This document shows positions 1 through 12,704 of a stretch of 64,000 bases of DNA, piece after piece. Position 1 is the stretch's first letter. Every line of letters begins with the position of its first letter. The DNA is from Lineus longissimus. Lineage: Eukaryota; Nemertea; Pilidiophora; Heteronemertea; Lineidae. The DNA is taken from contig NC_088313.1 in NCBI RefSeq assembly GCF_910592395.1, positions 8,188,501-8,252,500 on the forward strand, written 5' to 3'. The notes beneath the pieces were generated by a model that worked only from the letters and a program-made list of their open reading frames with translations, made no database searches and had not been told where the DNA came from. A program made the position numbers and the translations under genes.

Positions 1-217
1 CTCTTTGAGCCTCTTACTTTGAATGTAAAATACATATGTATGACATTGATTCATTGGTTTTCATTAGCCCATTTATCATGTTTATCGGGCACATTAGATC
101 AGAGAAACTACTGCTTCATTTAACTTGAGAGAACGTAGCAAGTTCCTGGACTACCAGTATGTACTTTCTTGGGGAGAACATGATCTAAACTTCTGGTTGC
201 AACTCAAAAAGCTTGAG

Positions 218-2474
218 CTACGACTTGAATTTTGGTTTGGGACATGTTTGCAACAATTCATATTCAAGAACTTGGTAGCACTGTCTGGCACTTGTCGGAT
301 ATTCCAAGTTCAGAATGAAGTAACAAGCCAGTAGTAACAGCACTATGTTGAGAACTGTGGTCTCATCATTTTTAGCTTTGGCAAAGATTTTTTTGTCAAT
401 GATAACAGATGCCTCTTTGACACTGTCCAGGGTTCCAATAACGTGCAGGAAAGGTTGGCTTTTTGAAATCTTTGATAGGTCGAGCTGATCACCATCATAT
501 ACTACCAAGTATTTTCTGTTGTCATCCCGAACAAAATGTTGAAATATTTTCTCAAGGATGGTTCCATCACCTGCAAAGAGATTGACAAATCAAGCCTACA
601 CAAGTAAACAATTATTGAATGCAATTTCAGGGATGACTTTCGAGACACCAGATTGCCCGAGATGATTTTCACTGGCCCACGAAAGCTCGAGACAGCTAGG
701 ATTATGCATTCAGTTATTTGGAAAGAGTTGGCATGTTTTTTTCTTATGGCCACTTTGTCTAGTTTTCAACGCTTGCACTCGGTTCAATCAGGATATACGA
801 TATATCAGCAAAAATTTAGTCAACTGGTCAGAATGGATGAACAGTGCACATTGATCAACAAGGTAGACTCAAACTGCCAAGCCTATGACCATAAAGAATT
901 GTATCACCATCAGGGCTTTCGGGGACCTGAGAACCAGGGTCAAATACCCCTGAAATTGGAAAAAGACCCTCTGTCTTGAACATTGCTAATGGACTTAATG
1001 AAGGAGGACTCCTCCATTTTCATTTGACCCCTGTATGATCCAAGAACTCCAGCAAAAGCCCTGTTGTATGGTAAAAATTTAACTTGTTAACAGTACTTAC
1101 AATATGGGTTCTTTAAATGGTAATAAAGGAATAGCTTACTTACTAGATTCACTTTTTCCCATTTTTTTCTTTAAATTTTTCCAGTTATCTTCCATGGAAT
1201 TGATGGATTTCTTCAGATTCAATTCCACCTGGAGAATGCACTGAAAGTATAAAAGGAATAGAAATTGGCTTCACACAATAATTAATGCATTTTGCAGTAC
1301 ATTCATTCACCATGTTCATTACAAACCACTCTTTCTCAGTATATTTTTAACTTTTACCTTGTTTTCCAGTGATGGGTCACATGCAGTGTTGTAAAGGTGC
1401 AAAACTGGACAGCGATGCAATGACGAAGTTGTTCAAAACCACTACTCTCAGGGGTAAAAAAATCAATGAATTTGATGGCGGGACTAGTCCTTGTCAGGAG
1501 CTAGTGACTTTCAAGTTCAAACTGGATCTTTTTACCCCTGTCGGTAATATGCAACAAGCCAAAAATGAGTCGTCCTGCTAGGAGTTGGAGTTAAAATATA
1601 TCCAGTAGTCCGTATGATCACTACTAGGGGTTGGATGGGTTAACAGACAGTTTACCATACTTACAAATCTAGGCTGCTTGTAGCAGGGGAAAGCTTTAAT
1701 GACCTCATCACTCCTTGTTGAGCCACCTAGTGAATGGATCCATGTCATCCTGTTCTTTGAACCTTTCCTGAATAAGTTGTTTACAACTTTATCGTTTGGC
1801 GACTTCTTTTTTAACTCGGTCTGCAAAGCTTGATTATGCCGTTCCTGACTCTCAACATCTTCAACGTCACTAGGATTTCCATCTTCTTCACTTGGAATAT
1901 CTCCTTCTACTTCACCATCATTTTCCTCTTCATCTTCTTTCGGCAGTGATGTTACCTTGCGAGTTTGATGATTGTTTGCTTTCTTCCTGAGGGCATATGA
2001 AAGAGCATAGTGCTGTCCTCTAACTTCGTCATTGCAGGCTAAGACAGGGTATTCCCTACACAAATTTAACGATATTAGATCAAGTTCCGGCTTCTTGGGC
2101 TTTCTTTTCATGGCAGAAAACATCATTTCATATATAGCATTGACTATAAGTTTACAGTTCTTGTAGTTTTCAGAGAAGGTACTTTTGCTTGTATTGCTAA
2201 GGTACTTTTGATGTTCCTTTGCCAGCGGAAATGGAAAGTCAATTCCAATTGGATACACGAACACTGTGCGCGATGACTTCTCAAGCTTTTTTGACATACA
2301 TGTACTATCTGAAGTTTGATTCCCTGCTCTAGATGGAGAAGGCCCAAACTTTTTGAACAGTAATCTTTTGCAGGGCTTTTTTCTAGTTGGAGTAGTATCC
2401 TCACTACATGCACTACCAGCAGCTGTCGCATATCGCGTAATGCCGTTTAATTTGCTTGCAGCGCCGTCTGTATT
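218..2474 (-). CDS. Unknown multi-exon gene, last three exons
   Basis: Three exons join in phase on the minus strand: 2474-1665, 1240-1144 and 570-218, the last ending in TAG. Each intron has GT...AG ends (donors GTAAGT, acceptors TTTCAG and TTTGCAG), and the 810, 97 and 353 bp exon lengths keep one frame, giving at least 419 residues. The first exon opens at an acceptor, so the true start lies further upstream. The product has a basic, Lys/Arg-rich part, a strongly acidic stretch (nt ~1,840-1,960) and a C-terminal globular part with a hydrophobic helix. I recall similar C-termini in uncharacterised, lineage-expanded invertebrate proteins that often sit near transposons. Function is not assigned. 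Phase-compatible splicing makes it a real gene or a young pseudogene. Confidence 0.6.
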
Positions 2475-3461
2475 CTGGATGAAGAACTACGCTGTCTATC
2501 GTTGACGTCGACGGCTAAATGAGGTTTCGCGGTAATTTGGGTCGCGTACACACACTTTTGATAATTAGATCCATTCTAAATTGGTGTAGAAAAAGGTTTT
2601 CTCTCTGAAAAACGCTAAAAAATGAATATAAGCTCTCATTCGCCGCCGGAATCGAGTGTAGAACTGACCCGGAACGACACGCGCCAAAAGGGATAACATG
2701 GCCTAAATGCCGTTTCCCAATATGTGACATGCATTTCTACAGCCGTACAGTGTCTCCATCTCGCGGGATTCAAACTAAACTAATTGTTAATAGGCTAAGC
2801 TTGAATTACAGCTTCATAGAACCATGATGAGGGCGAAATTTGCGTCGGAAATAATAATTTTCCATAGGATGTATAAGTGCGAGCCCACTAGGAATTTATT
2901 AGGGACTGTATGAGGCTTTAGGAATGATTTCAACTAGGGTTTTAAAGCAAATCCACATTGAACAGGTGACTTGTTTTGACTACTGACTGTGATTACTAAG
3001 ACCAACACTCAGCAGGCCCCCACCTCCTTCGGGGGGGGGGAGGCTAAATCTCCAGCCCCAAAAAAATAGAGATCCGGCCTGATTTTCCTCAGTCAGCTTG
3101 TGCAGGGGTCATGGTTTGGGGGCAGCAACGTGAAACATGTTCTCCCAGGAGGAAATTATTCCTGGGGGTCAGGACTGAGGGGGGAGTAGGAGGGGGTCCC
3201 GATGGGAATCATTCACTTTGGATGGACGTGACAGCGTGACTAGAGACAGACTCCTGTTGCCAAATGGGGACAACTTCTTCGGCTTATTCACAAGGGGCCT
3301 CCACTATGGTCACTCTCGGACCACTTATTCTCCTGCGGTGGCTTGTCTTAAATCTTTGGTGAAGTCACTTGCAATCTAATCCTGGTATCCAATGGTATGC
3401 CTAATGATGACAAGGTTAAATACAACATTACAAAACATTTCTCATTTACTTCAATTGTTTT
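2475..3461. other. Intergenic, no supported gene
   Basis: This stretch contains no reading frame I can defend. It holds a short G-run near 3,030 and G-rich sequence at 3,110-3,200. A missing 5' exon of the preceding minus-strand gene could lie here, but no start plus donor pair stands out. Confidence 0.5.
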
Positions 3462-6081
3462 TGGCTCACCGTTAGGGGAGTCTATACGATAGCCCTGTGT
3501 CCGTCGTCGTCCGTATCCTGTGTGGCACGTTTCTTAACCGCTTGACCCAGAAAGTTCATACTTGGTGTGTGGGTACCCCTAGGTAAGACCTTCCTTCAGA
3601 ATGAAAATCAGCGCAATTTGACTGCTGGTCTGCCATATAGGGGGCGCTCTTTGAAAACCTATTTTTGTCATTTTGAAGCTTATGGTTAAAGCTAGAGCGA
3701 TGAAAATTTTATGGTGGGTGTATCTAATAAAGGTACATCACATATCACACGGGTTTTTGATTTGACGTTCATTTCAAGGTCACAGAGGTCGAACTCTAAA
3801 ATTTCTTTGATCATTGCACATTTTTTTGCTATTGGTCATTGACTCTCCAAATTTGATATGTAGACACCTATTGGGCATCTCTACATGTTGACACAGATTT
3901 AGGTCAGTGTGACCTACTATTCAGGTATAAGTAGGTCAAGGTTAAAAAAGCCCATTTTTTTATTCCAGCAGATTGAAGTTTGAAATGAAGTTTTAGAGGT
4001 CGGCCTGATATAGAGGTTTCGATATTAAATAGATTAATTTCTTTTCATATCACTAGGTGGCGGTATTGTGCAAAAATGTCAGTTGGCACATTGCCAGCAG
4101 TTTTGAATTTGGCGGTTCGAGGCTATCCGTCGGGGTATCCCAGATGCGCATTGTTGTACTGCGCCACTAGATCTACATACTACAAGAATGGAAGACAGCC
4201 ATTTTATGAATTTGAAGCGAGACGAAGAAGGAATTAAATCACCTTGAATAAATGCTAAAACTTAATCATCCGCTCTTCGGATGAGGTCGTATGTGTTGAT
4301 TACATTCTTGTGATTGGTTTGAGGTGATTAGTTTGTCCTCATTGCCGGTTGTTTTAGAAAATTTTGACTGTGATTGGAAGGTAAAATGAGAAACTTGTCA
4401 CACTGTTCTTCGGTTTGGAATGGGGATAGTCAATGCAGAGCCAGTTGGTACAAGCTGCCTTGCGAATCGGGGTGGCGTAATAATACTGTGAAAGAACAAT
4501 AAAATGATGAATTGTAGCAGTGTGTGTCAGAAATTATGTGATTTCCATTGCATTTGACGATCCCAAAGTTTCGAGAGTATGGCAAAATGGCCGCTGCCGT
4601 CATTGAAGATTAGCGTCAAGCCGGAACCTTTCGTTACAATGTGGGCTTTTAAACACAAGTTAATGGTTTATAATCACCCAGACGCTATTCATTAGGTAAA
4701 CCTCTACTAAAAACACTTGCTTTAATTTTTGTAAACATGTCATGAGTGCTTAAAAAGAACCATTTTTGTGATTGTTTTTCGTCGCTGTAGAAATGTACAC
4801 AGTCAGAGTCAGTCAGTGTGTCAACACAACAACGGTGTTAGTATACACATGAATCCATGATACACGGAGCTGAGACACGAATGTAAACATTTGCCTGTTG
4901 GGTCGGAAGGAGTTCACCGTTACCGATCACTGCCCCAAGAAAGGTCATCTGAGCTGGTTGACTAAAGTAGATGATGATAATGATGAAAATGAAGCACTGC
5001 TGCAGCTGTCATCAGTGCTTTTATAGTTAGGCCTTCGTAGTATAGTCGGATTCATAAGTAAATGTCACTGACTGCCCTTTTGGGTCGCTGTGCAAAAACT
5101 ATTGGGCCGATTTCTTCAAAGTTTGGTTTTTCTTGAATCTAATTTCGGGACCCAACACAATTTCCAGGTTAGAGATTTGCAAATTATAAAGAAAAAAATT
5201 GGCCATTTTTGGGGAATCTGGAGGGCCCGATTTTTTTTTATTGATAGTTCTAAATGAAACTTGGCAGCTTTAAAGATACACACGAAAAAAAAATTAACCT
5301 GAACATTTCAACAAAATGCATCCAGAAATAAGCAGTACAGAGGAGAAAATGTCAAAATCAATACACTACGTCAATGTACACCAATACATACAACAATTTT
5401 TTTTTCGTAACCATGGTTACTGAAATATGAAAATCCTCTTAGGTCCCGAGATTAGATTCAAGAAAAACCAAACTTTGAAGAAATCGGCCCAGTAGTTTTT
5501 GCGCAGCGACCCAAAAGGGCAGTGACATTTACTTATGAATCCGACTATAGGGCTGTCTTGTAACTATGTTATTGTCTCAAAAATGAATACAAACTGCTAC
5601 CTAGTTACTCAGTACATCATATTCTATACTGTGCATTCCTTGCTTCAATTGTTCTTGTATCATATTTTTCAACATTTCTCTCTAATCGCAAGCCGAGGAT
5701 AAATACTCCTTTCAAGATAGCGTAATCACACGCAATTCCACAGGTACATCCCATTCATTTGAAATTTCGGCCAATGACAGCAGGTTTTACAAAATGTAAA
5801 TGCGCTGTTTATTTTCAATAGTCACTGAGTAGCTAAGACACATGTAAACCCGTCTTAATTGGCCAGAAAACATCTCTCAGCTTCTCCCACAAATAACGAT
5901 TCACTTATTCCAACGTCAGTAACATGTGCACGCGGAAAACAATACGACTACCTCTATTTTTTTTAAGACAAACCCACCATCCCACAACTATTGCATGATT
6001 AACCCCTAACAATGACAAGTTCTTCCTCATACTTTCCCTTTCATATCGACAGGTGAGCACAATGGCCCTGGCCATTTCATT
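3462..6081. mobile_element. Helentron-like non-autonomous repeat, family 1 copy a
   Basis: The left end reads TTGGCTCACC. The right end has AGGTGAGC followed by the hairpin AATGGCCCTGGCCATT and TCATT. The same ends bound a shorter copy at 37,002-38,108, and the CGTCCGTCG-rich left part plus the phrase CAAGGTCACAGAGGTC are shared by both. Subterminal inverted repeats with a GC hairpin near one end and no obvious target duplication fit Helentron-associated non-autonomous elements (HINEs). No transposase is encoded. This copy is longer because other DNA, including a foldback MITE, lies inside it. Family assignment is inference from end structure. Confidence 0.55.
5043..5547. mobile_element. Foldback MITE nested in the Helentron-like repeat
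   Basis: About 110 bp at each end form a long imperfect inverted repeat. The left arm begins TAGTCGGATTCATAAG and the right arm ends CTTATGAATCCGACTA. Both arms carry AAGTTTGGTTTTTCTTGAAT or its complement. A TA dinucleotide flanks each side (5041-5042 and 5548-5549), as expected for Tc1/mariner-type insertion. There is no coding capacity. Confidence 0.7.
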
Positions 6082-6177
6082 ATTGACTAAAATAAACTAT
6101 GGAATTTTCAAAAATCACAGAATGTAATCAAAATAAAATTAGAAAAAGAACATAAACAAATAATACCAGGGCACTTT

Positions 6178-6204
6178 CCCCCCCCCCCCCCCCACCACCA
6201 CCAC
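6178..6204. repeat. Poly-C run with adjoining (CCA)n
   Basis: Sixteen C residues run from 6178 and are followed by a short CCA repeat. The phrase ACCAGGGCACTTT just before it recurs at ~6,351, a short direct duplication. Confidence 0.85.
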
Positions 6205-6399
6205 TCAGTCAAAATATGTAGCAGCTCAGAGAGTAATCATCTCCCGAGATATCTTACAGTAATGGTTTGAACATGAAGGAAACTTCCAAAATAAGTGCTT
6301 ATCAGTAGCGAACCATAGTAATACATGTAATTGAATCATCAAAAACGAATACCAGGGCACTTTGCCCTCAATGTCAGCTTGAAATGTTACTGTACTATG

Positions 6400-9300
6400 C
6401 TAGTACTTTGCTTTGGGCATCGTCTTAGGACAGTGATTGATCCGATGCTTCTGTGATTTGACTTGTTTCACGCCAAGTCCTTTGTCTTCTAGAATGTCAA
6501 GTCTGTTACACTTCTGGAAAATCTGCTGGAGAGCTTCTAAGCCCCTGTGATTTGAACCACGGAAATATGATTTGGTCAGAACATCATTTAACTTTTCACA
6601 TCCCTGTTGGAAAAACTTGCGCAGACTACCATGCAAGGACAACATTTCTGGTAAATGCGCTGCAAAGATATGCATGTAGGGAGTGATATCTTTTGCTTGG
6701 CGAATGATCAGATACATTTCCAACCATGCTTTTGTTCTGGCCCTGATTGACTGAACTAACAGTGGGGTGATTGAGTTCTCCTCACCAGTTACATCTTTGT
6801 ATATAGCATAAAAGCTATTCCAGAGATTTTGAACCACTTGGATTTTGTCGGGAGATAGAAATGGCAAGATCTTTGCAACATCAATCACCTTGTGCAAAGC
6901 ATGATACTCTGGCCCTCTAAGACTTTTGGCTTTTAATCCAGGATTGTTGCTTTTCTGCACATAGAATGAGAAGGAGATGCCATGTTTGTTCATGTAATTT
7001 TCTAAATTGATCATGTGGTCACCTTTTTCACTAGGAGATTTCTTTGGGTTTTCCACTGCATCTTGAAACTTGACCTGATCAACAATGTAATCAAATAGCT
7101 GATCTGAAATTCTCAAGAACATGTGCAGAGGGTCAACAACTATCCTGGCTACAGGAATCCATGGGAAGAGGGGCTCCTCTTTCATGCAGAAACGCTTCTT
7201 CCCCTTTGCCTGAAGACACTGCCTCATTTCTTCCATTGTCCTACAACCTTTGGTCGGATCTTTGATTGACCATTCTCGTTCAGCATCACAAAACTGTTGT
7301 TTGGGGCATTTGCACTAAATGCAAGGGAAGTTGCAAGATGGTGCTTGTAGCCCACATACACACGTCAGAAACTTATAGTCTCCACAGAGGTATTGATCTA
7401 ACAAGTATGTGGTGCCATTTACCATAATAGAGTCCTTGTTTGCTAGGCTTGGGAGACTAGAAGCCAATGCAGTCTTGAGATTCTGGTAGGTTTCCTTCCC
7501 ATGGTAGAGGAGAATAGGATAGTTGCCAGTAGCTGCCATACAGCGTTGTTCTTGCAGCACTGTGAAACCAAAGTTGACTACATTGACATTTCAGCCAAAT
7601 GAAGAGCCATCTCCATTTAGCTTAGTGCCAATGCGGTCTCCCTCAAAGCCTGCTTGACACAACCCTTGGATTCTTTCAGACACTTTGGAATCGAAATCCT
7701 GACACACCAAATCAATGCCATTTGTTGTCAATGCTGACATATCTAATGAAGCATTCAGCCCTTGTTTTTCACTTCTGATGTGATGAAGACGAGGTAGATA
7801 CCGGTGAGTCATTGCCAATGCATGATATGCTTGCTCACAAATATTATGCCTGTCTAAGGTCATCAAAGTTTTGTTCACTTTCTCCTTCCTTGCCAATTCA
7901 GAGTTTTCTTTCATTTCCTTCTCTTCAAGAATTTCAATAATCAAGCCTTCATCAGATGGTGTTGCATTTTCAGGCAAATATGAGAAAGTGACAGATGAAG
8001 GTACAAGACGCAGGGCTTTTGCAAAACTTAACTTGCTTCTGCAAGTTACCATTATTTTCTTCTTTAGGCGCCATTTTTGTGCACGAGAGTATGATTTGAA
8101 TCACTTGTTAATTTTTGATTCGAGAAGGAGTTGTTTTGCTCTGAATTGGTCAAGGGCAGAGATCTCAGTTTTTAGCTTTTTGTTTTCAAGAAGATGTACC
8201 CTCGTTGTTTCTTTTTGGTTATCTAATTCTTCCAACAAGTTGCTGTGTCGAACAGTGTATGGTACATGCCATTGCCAGTAGAGCTTACCAGAATGAAGTT
8301 TTTTTTCAAAGTTTATCTTTGTTTGACCGCCTTTTCGGTAGGCTTCTTTGTAACCTTTTCGAATCTTGTGAAGACAATTTTTCAGGTTTGCCATAGTCTG
8401 TTCTGATTGTTTAATGTCAATGCACTTGTCTTTGGAGATGGCCACAATAATTTCTACAACTGTCGTCTTTGTCAATGGCGCTTTCACAGCATCTTTCTGG
8501 ATGGGCTGCTCAAGTATGAAAGACCTGAAATGGAAAGTGCAATTAAGTTGCTTGCAGACTGACATTTTAATCCAATGTTGACGACAACATATTTGTATGG
8601 AATATCAGAAAAACACCCTATTTTCTTTCATACTGTGAGAGGGGTTGGTTGTTGAAGTAAATTTGCTGCAAAGTGAAAATTTCCAGTTACCAGTACATAT
8701 ACCAGTGCCTTTATGCTTCCAACTATAGCTGAAGCAAGACCTGCACCTTTCGTCTCTTCTACTGTGTAGGGTAGAAGGTTCTGAGGAGATGCAAAATAAT
8801 ATTATGTCTGACTCTGAGGTTTTTAAAATTCATTCATAACTTACTTTTTAATGCGCACCGCGCCTTCTTTCATTGGTGTAGGATGCTGGCTGTTGGAGAT
8901 CATTCTTATTACCAAGCTTCTTTACGAAGGAGACATGCATCTCAATTGTCGTTTGATATTGTCCTTTTGATCGTAAGGTTAGCCAGCGTTTCCAATTCCT
9001 TGGTAAAATAGTCTTGAGATACATCTCGGTGTTTGCAACCACATCCGAAGTGTTGGTAATACGATACTTGCATGGTCACCATGATTGTTCATAATTCGCG
9101 TTTCCCAATACTGGCCGAAGAAATTGTCCATACAACGGAAGTTCTTTACCGTGTACAGCAATCTCCTCTGTTCACGTTGTGGAAGCTTTCTAAGTTTGTG
9201 CTTGGGAAATACCCTTCCGAACTGGGCTATCGTTGTCGGTAACGAAAATTGGACTTTTCTAATGCCTTGTCTTCCGATAGTTAAACTTTTCTGGAAAAGT

Positions 9301-10086
9301 TCAAGTAGTTCTTGAATGAATGTCGTGTCCTCTGTCCTCGAAAAAATAGATTTGACTGCATCTGCTGACACCCACTGGTCCCACTTTCCACTACAGCCTG
9401 TGTAGTGGACGAAATACCTGGAAATATAAGAAAGACAATTCATGATGTATATGCACTAGACTTCAGATCGGAGTCATTCTATGCAGATCTTCATGTACGA
9501 TACTGCCAAAAATCATGCATCTCCTGCCAGTGTTTTTAATGTGGGAGGGAGCAGGTGTCTTGGGTAGGAGTTGCCCCAGGGTAAATAGTATCTTGGAAAG
9601 CATCTGACTGGGCAATGAATAATTGTCCTCAGTGTGAGCGGGGGGGGGGGGGGGAGCAAATACTGGTAGGCCTAGGCTACTGTTCCCCAATACTGTGAGG
9701 CAGCTTTGTGTCCTGCTGGCTGAGGAGTGAAACATCATTGACATATACATGACATAGGGCCAATTTAATTATTGTACATACATGATCGAGGCTGACATGT
9801 CTGCCTTTGTAGCCTGTGCGTACATTAGTTGTATGCATGGTATGTAGTATACACACGACAGTGAGTTGACACACCCGATGTGGGGGCACGAACACACGCA
9901 CCTAGCTAGTATTTCAGTTGCAACTTACTTGTCTGTGTCGAAGTCGTAGTCGTTAACCTCGCAAGGCCAATACGGTCCTTTCTGTTTTCTTCTGGTCTTG
10001 ATTCTGTTTGTAGTTTCATCACACGCACCGCAGTTTTTAGTGATTCGGGAAGGCCTTGGCCTGGGGCGCAAATTGTAGAAACACAT
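6400..10086 (-). pseudogene. Decayed gene with N-terminal chromo-barrel/Tudor-knot-like segment
   Basis: Exon 1 (10086-9929) starts MCFYNLRPRPRPSRI and ends at a GTAAGT donor in phase 2. Exon 2 (9417-8845) follows after TTTCCAG and begins YFVHYTGCSGKWDQWV. The pattern YFVHYxGxxxKWDxWV is the core of chromo-barrel/Tudor-knot domains (MRG15/MSL3-like), which bind methylated histone tails. Exon 3 (8524-6400) is one long frame ending in a helical domain of ~270 residues, containing PLHMFLRISDQLFD and later FFQQGCEKLND. Exon 3 carries in-frame stops at 8101, 7591 and 7315, and exon 2 has a frameshift near 9,040. Either the gene is dead or the sequence has errors. Catalytic activity is not evident. 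Confidence 0.55.
9640..9654. repeat. Poly-G run
   Basis: An uninterrupted run of 15 G residues lies in the intron of the chromo-barrel-like gene. Confidence 0.9.
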
Positions 10087-10138
10087 GATGATGACTTTCC
10101 CGCCTGTACGCCGTGGTTGACGACTGTCGCAAAAAAGA

Positions 10139-10768
10139 TCAATCCGTTTTGATTAATTGCATGTTCCGTAATTTATCAATGTTAAACCCTAATTTCACCC
10201 CAAGACTACTTGGAATAATTTCATATTCTACTTTAAAGTGTCCTACCGACCAAAATTGCGACATTGTTAAAAACAAATGACACACGTTGACGTCATTGGC
10301 GGGAAATTTGAATGAAACATATGGGCCTCGTATTACGCGATATGATATGGAGAGCGAGGCAGATCGTTTCACATTACAGTTAGCAGGCGTCTGTTGTCTC
10401 AAAGGATCTCCATGAATAGACGTGACAGATGCAGGTGTGGCGGACTGCTTACAACTAGCAGCAGCAACAGGTACATCATCATGTGGTGAACAAACACGAT
10501 TAACAGACAACAGTTGTGTCGAAAAATCTGTATTAACCAGTGTACGGCCAGGGGTGTTGGACAGCTTATTGGTGCGGATGGGTTCATCACATGGCGAACA
10601 AGCATGATTAGCAGGTGTCCATGGACTCGAATACGATGCATGAATGATTGATGGTTGACTTGCATCTGTTACCAATGGCATGAATGGGTCAGTCGACAAG
10701 GCACCATGATCCTGATGCTGACCATCCAGAAGGAGGAGACTTTTTCCAACAGAATCTGACATGCTGAT
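10139..10768 (-). CDS. Possible exon, Ser/Pro/Thr-rich, unknown
   Basis: An open frame follows the acceptor TTCTTCCAG at 10,769 and runs ~200 codons. The product is rich in Ser, Pro, Thr and Asp, and it has weak internal repetition (SPCDEP and SPHDDVP blocks), which suggests a disordered linker. It lies just downstream of the kinase-coding exon on the same strand, so it could be a further exon of that gene, but no donor joining them was established. Function unknown. Confidence 0.3.
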   Translation of the reverse strand: MSMSDSVGKSLLLLDGQHQDHGALSTDPFMPLVTDASQPSIIHASYSSPWTPANHACSPCDEPIRTNKLSNTPGRTLVNTDFSTQLLSVNRVCSPHDDVPVAAASCKQSATPASVTSIHGDPLRQQTPANCNVKRSASLSISYRVIRGPYVSFKFPANDVNVCHLFLTMSQFWSVGHFKVEYEIIPSSLGVKLGFNIDKLRNMQLIKTD

Positions 10769-10802
10769 CTGGAAGAACAATATGTTAAGTTAAATCATCA
10801 AT

Positions 10803-11852
10803 TTACTGCATATCTTTTAGCTCCTTTACAATCTCCGCAAATGATCCCTTTCGTAACCAATGGTCACCTACACATACTGAAGAAAGTGCTTTCAAATTCG
10901 TACGGCAATGGCTTAAATCCATGTTTGTACGCTTCTTGCAGGAGTTTGCCGTAACTGTAAACGTCAGATTTAGTTGAAAACGGAGATTTCCTTTCCAACA
11001 CTTCAGGTGCAATCCAGTACACCTTCCTCTTTGTCTCTTCAAGTTTTTTTTTTGCTACATGCCAGAAGTAGTACACTTTCTTTTCTTTTTGTGTTGCCAA
11101 GCCAAAGTCTATGATCACAGTTCTGACATTGTGAGGATTGCTGGTGAACTCAATCAGAATGTTATTTGATTTCAAGTCATTGTGTAGCCACCCTGCATCA
11201 TGAGTTGATTGCATGCCTTGTGCAATCTGCAGCATGACATTTGTAAGTCATCCAGTGCAAGCAAATGCAATTTAAAAGCGTTGGATAAAGTCAGTGATGT
11301 TCTGGAGTCCTTGCACCCACTAAATTCGGTTATAATGCTTGGGTTATCCCCATCAATGATTCCATATGGGAACAAAACAGATGGATGCGAAATGGACTGT
11401 AGTATGCGTACTTCCCTCACTACATCATCCTGCTTCGTCCCTGGCCGGTGCAGTTTCACTGTGGCCAAATGACCTTTGTTTCCTGGTGTATTCATTGCCA
11501 CTAGTATCACTTCACCATATGAGCCTTTGCCCAAAACAACTTTAGTACCATCATCATTAAGAATTTCATCAACACAGTCTTTATGCACTATGTTCACGAT
11601 TTACAAACTTTCTCGACCCTCCGATTTCCTATTGCAGTTTTAAGCCGGAATTTTCAGCTGATCTTTCTGTTGCTGAACAGCAGCTAATGTTTGCTCTGTC
11701 TTGGCAGCAGTATCTGACAACATTTTCAATCGTTTTTGACTGGTGTTTGTATTTTCCAAGAGGCTCTTTTTTCGCTTTTTTGAACGCTCTCGAGATGATT
11801 TGTTTCTCTGTTTCAACTCCTTTGCAGACTGTTTCTGGGTAAGTAGTTTTGA
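10803..11852 (-). pseudogene. Coiled-coil plus protein kinase exon of a SAM-kinase gene
   Basis: After the acceptor ATTTCAG (11,853-11,858) the frame encodes a Lys/Gln-rich coiled coil (SAKELKQRNKSSRERSKK...). Two in-frame TAA stops follow, then a kinase N-lobe with glycine loop LGKGSYGEV and ATVKLH in the place of the VAIK lysine. The C-lobe lies in another frame from about 11,250, with HNDLKSNN (catalytic loop), IDFGLA and APEV (activation segment). HND instead of the usual HRD is noteworthy. Upstream exons at 12190-12050 and 47049-46944 add a SAM-like domain. Two stops and one frameshift mean this copy cannot make a full kinase unless they are sequence errors. Confidence 0.7.
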
Positions 11853-12049
11853 CTGAAATTATCATCAATTATTACCCTTAAGCCCCATATGTCGAAAAGT
11901 GTTAATTCTAAGAACCCATTCAATTCATACCTTTTTAAAAAAGCTTAATGGCAGGGCTTAAACAAATTTGTTTAATCAATTGACAATTTGAATAACATCA
12001 GGGTCGAGATGGAGCAAACAGACTTTAGTACTAGTCTAAGTTATCTCAC

Positions 12050-12190
12050 CTCATGATCATCAACCTGACCCCATTGTGCCTCCTCAAAGACAGACCAAGC
12101 CTTCTTCCTGACACCAAAGGGAAAGCCTTGAAGTATGATCGATGTCATCACGGGCCAAAGTGTTGAAATCCTCTTCTGATATGTCTTCAC
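12050..12190 (-). CDS. Exon 2 of the SAM-like/kinase gene
   Basis: The acceptor TTTTCAG at 12,191-12,197 leads into codons for EDISEEDFNTLARDDID. The exon ends ...QVDDHE before donor GTGAGA. It completes the SAM-like helix bundle begun by the exon at 47049-46944: that exon ends in phase 1 with G and this one begins GTGAAGAC, together encoding KGEDISEEDF. The two halves of the exon are read in different frames (first half ...RDDIDH, second half FPFGVRKKAW), so one indel lies near 12,120-12,135. Confidence 0.6.
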
Positions 12191-12364
12191 CTGAAAATGT
12201 GAGCAGATATTAAACCCAAGGGCAGAGAAGAGAGGAGGAATGGAAGTGAATGGGCCATTGGGGAATGAATCAAATTGGACCAAAATTTAGGGTAAATGTG
12301 TAGGGTACCCAGGTTGAGGTACATGTTTAGTGTTCACACAAAAAGCAAAAACATCCTACATAGA

Positions 12365-12370
12365 AAAGTA
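12365..12370. repeat. Polinton target-site duplication, left (AAAGTA)
   Basis: AAAGTA directly abuts the left terminus and recurs at 46700-46705 directly after the right terminus. A 6-bp duplication is the hallmark of Polinton integration. Confidence 0.85.
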
Positions 12371-12499
12371 ATTAATAGGGAAACGCATGTACGATTTACC
12401 TACGACTATTTCTGGAAATTTGGCAAGAAAACTTCGTTTTCATCACAAAAACCACCAAATACGTAACCATAGAAAAAAACGATGTGTTTTCCTCTTACT
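12371..12499. repeat. Polinton left terminal inverted repeat
   Basis: It starts ATTAATAGGGAAACGCATG and matches the complement of 46574-46699 over its length with scattered differences and small indels. It also ends GTGTTTTCCTCTTACT, a diverged inverted copy of its own first 16 bases. Confidence 0.92.
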
Positions 12500-12704
12500 G
12501 ACTTAAATTGGTTCAAATAATCTCTGCTAATTAAATATGAATAAGATTTATTGCCTTAGATGTAAGGAAATTACAGGTAATTCGGGTAAGTTAACTCATC
12601 ACATCACTTCATATAATGGACACAGATATCTACTGGTCAAGTGCGCGAAATGTCACAAAAATAAAAGCAAGTTTACTACTTAATAATTTTTTTTATTCTA
12701 AATC

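Noticed and set aside
2515-2760. THAP-like or first exon on either strand
   Set aside because: A CxxxxH-type fragment on plus and an open frame on minus exist, but neither shows a complete domain nor a supported splice site.
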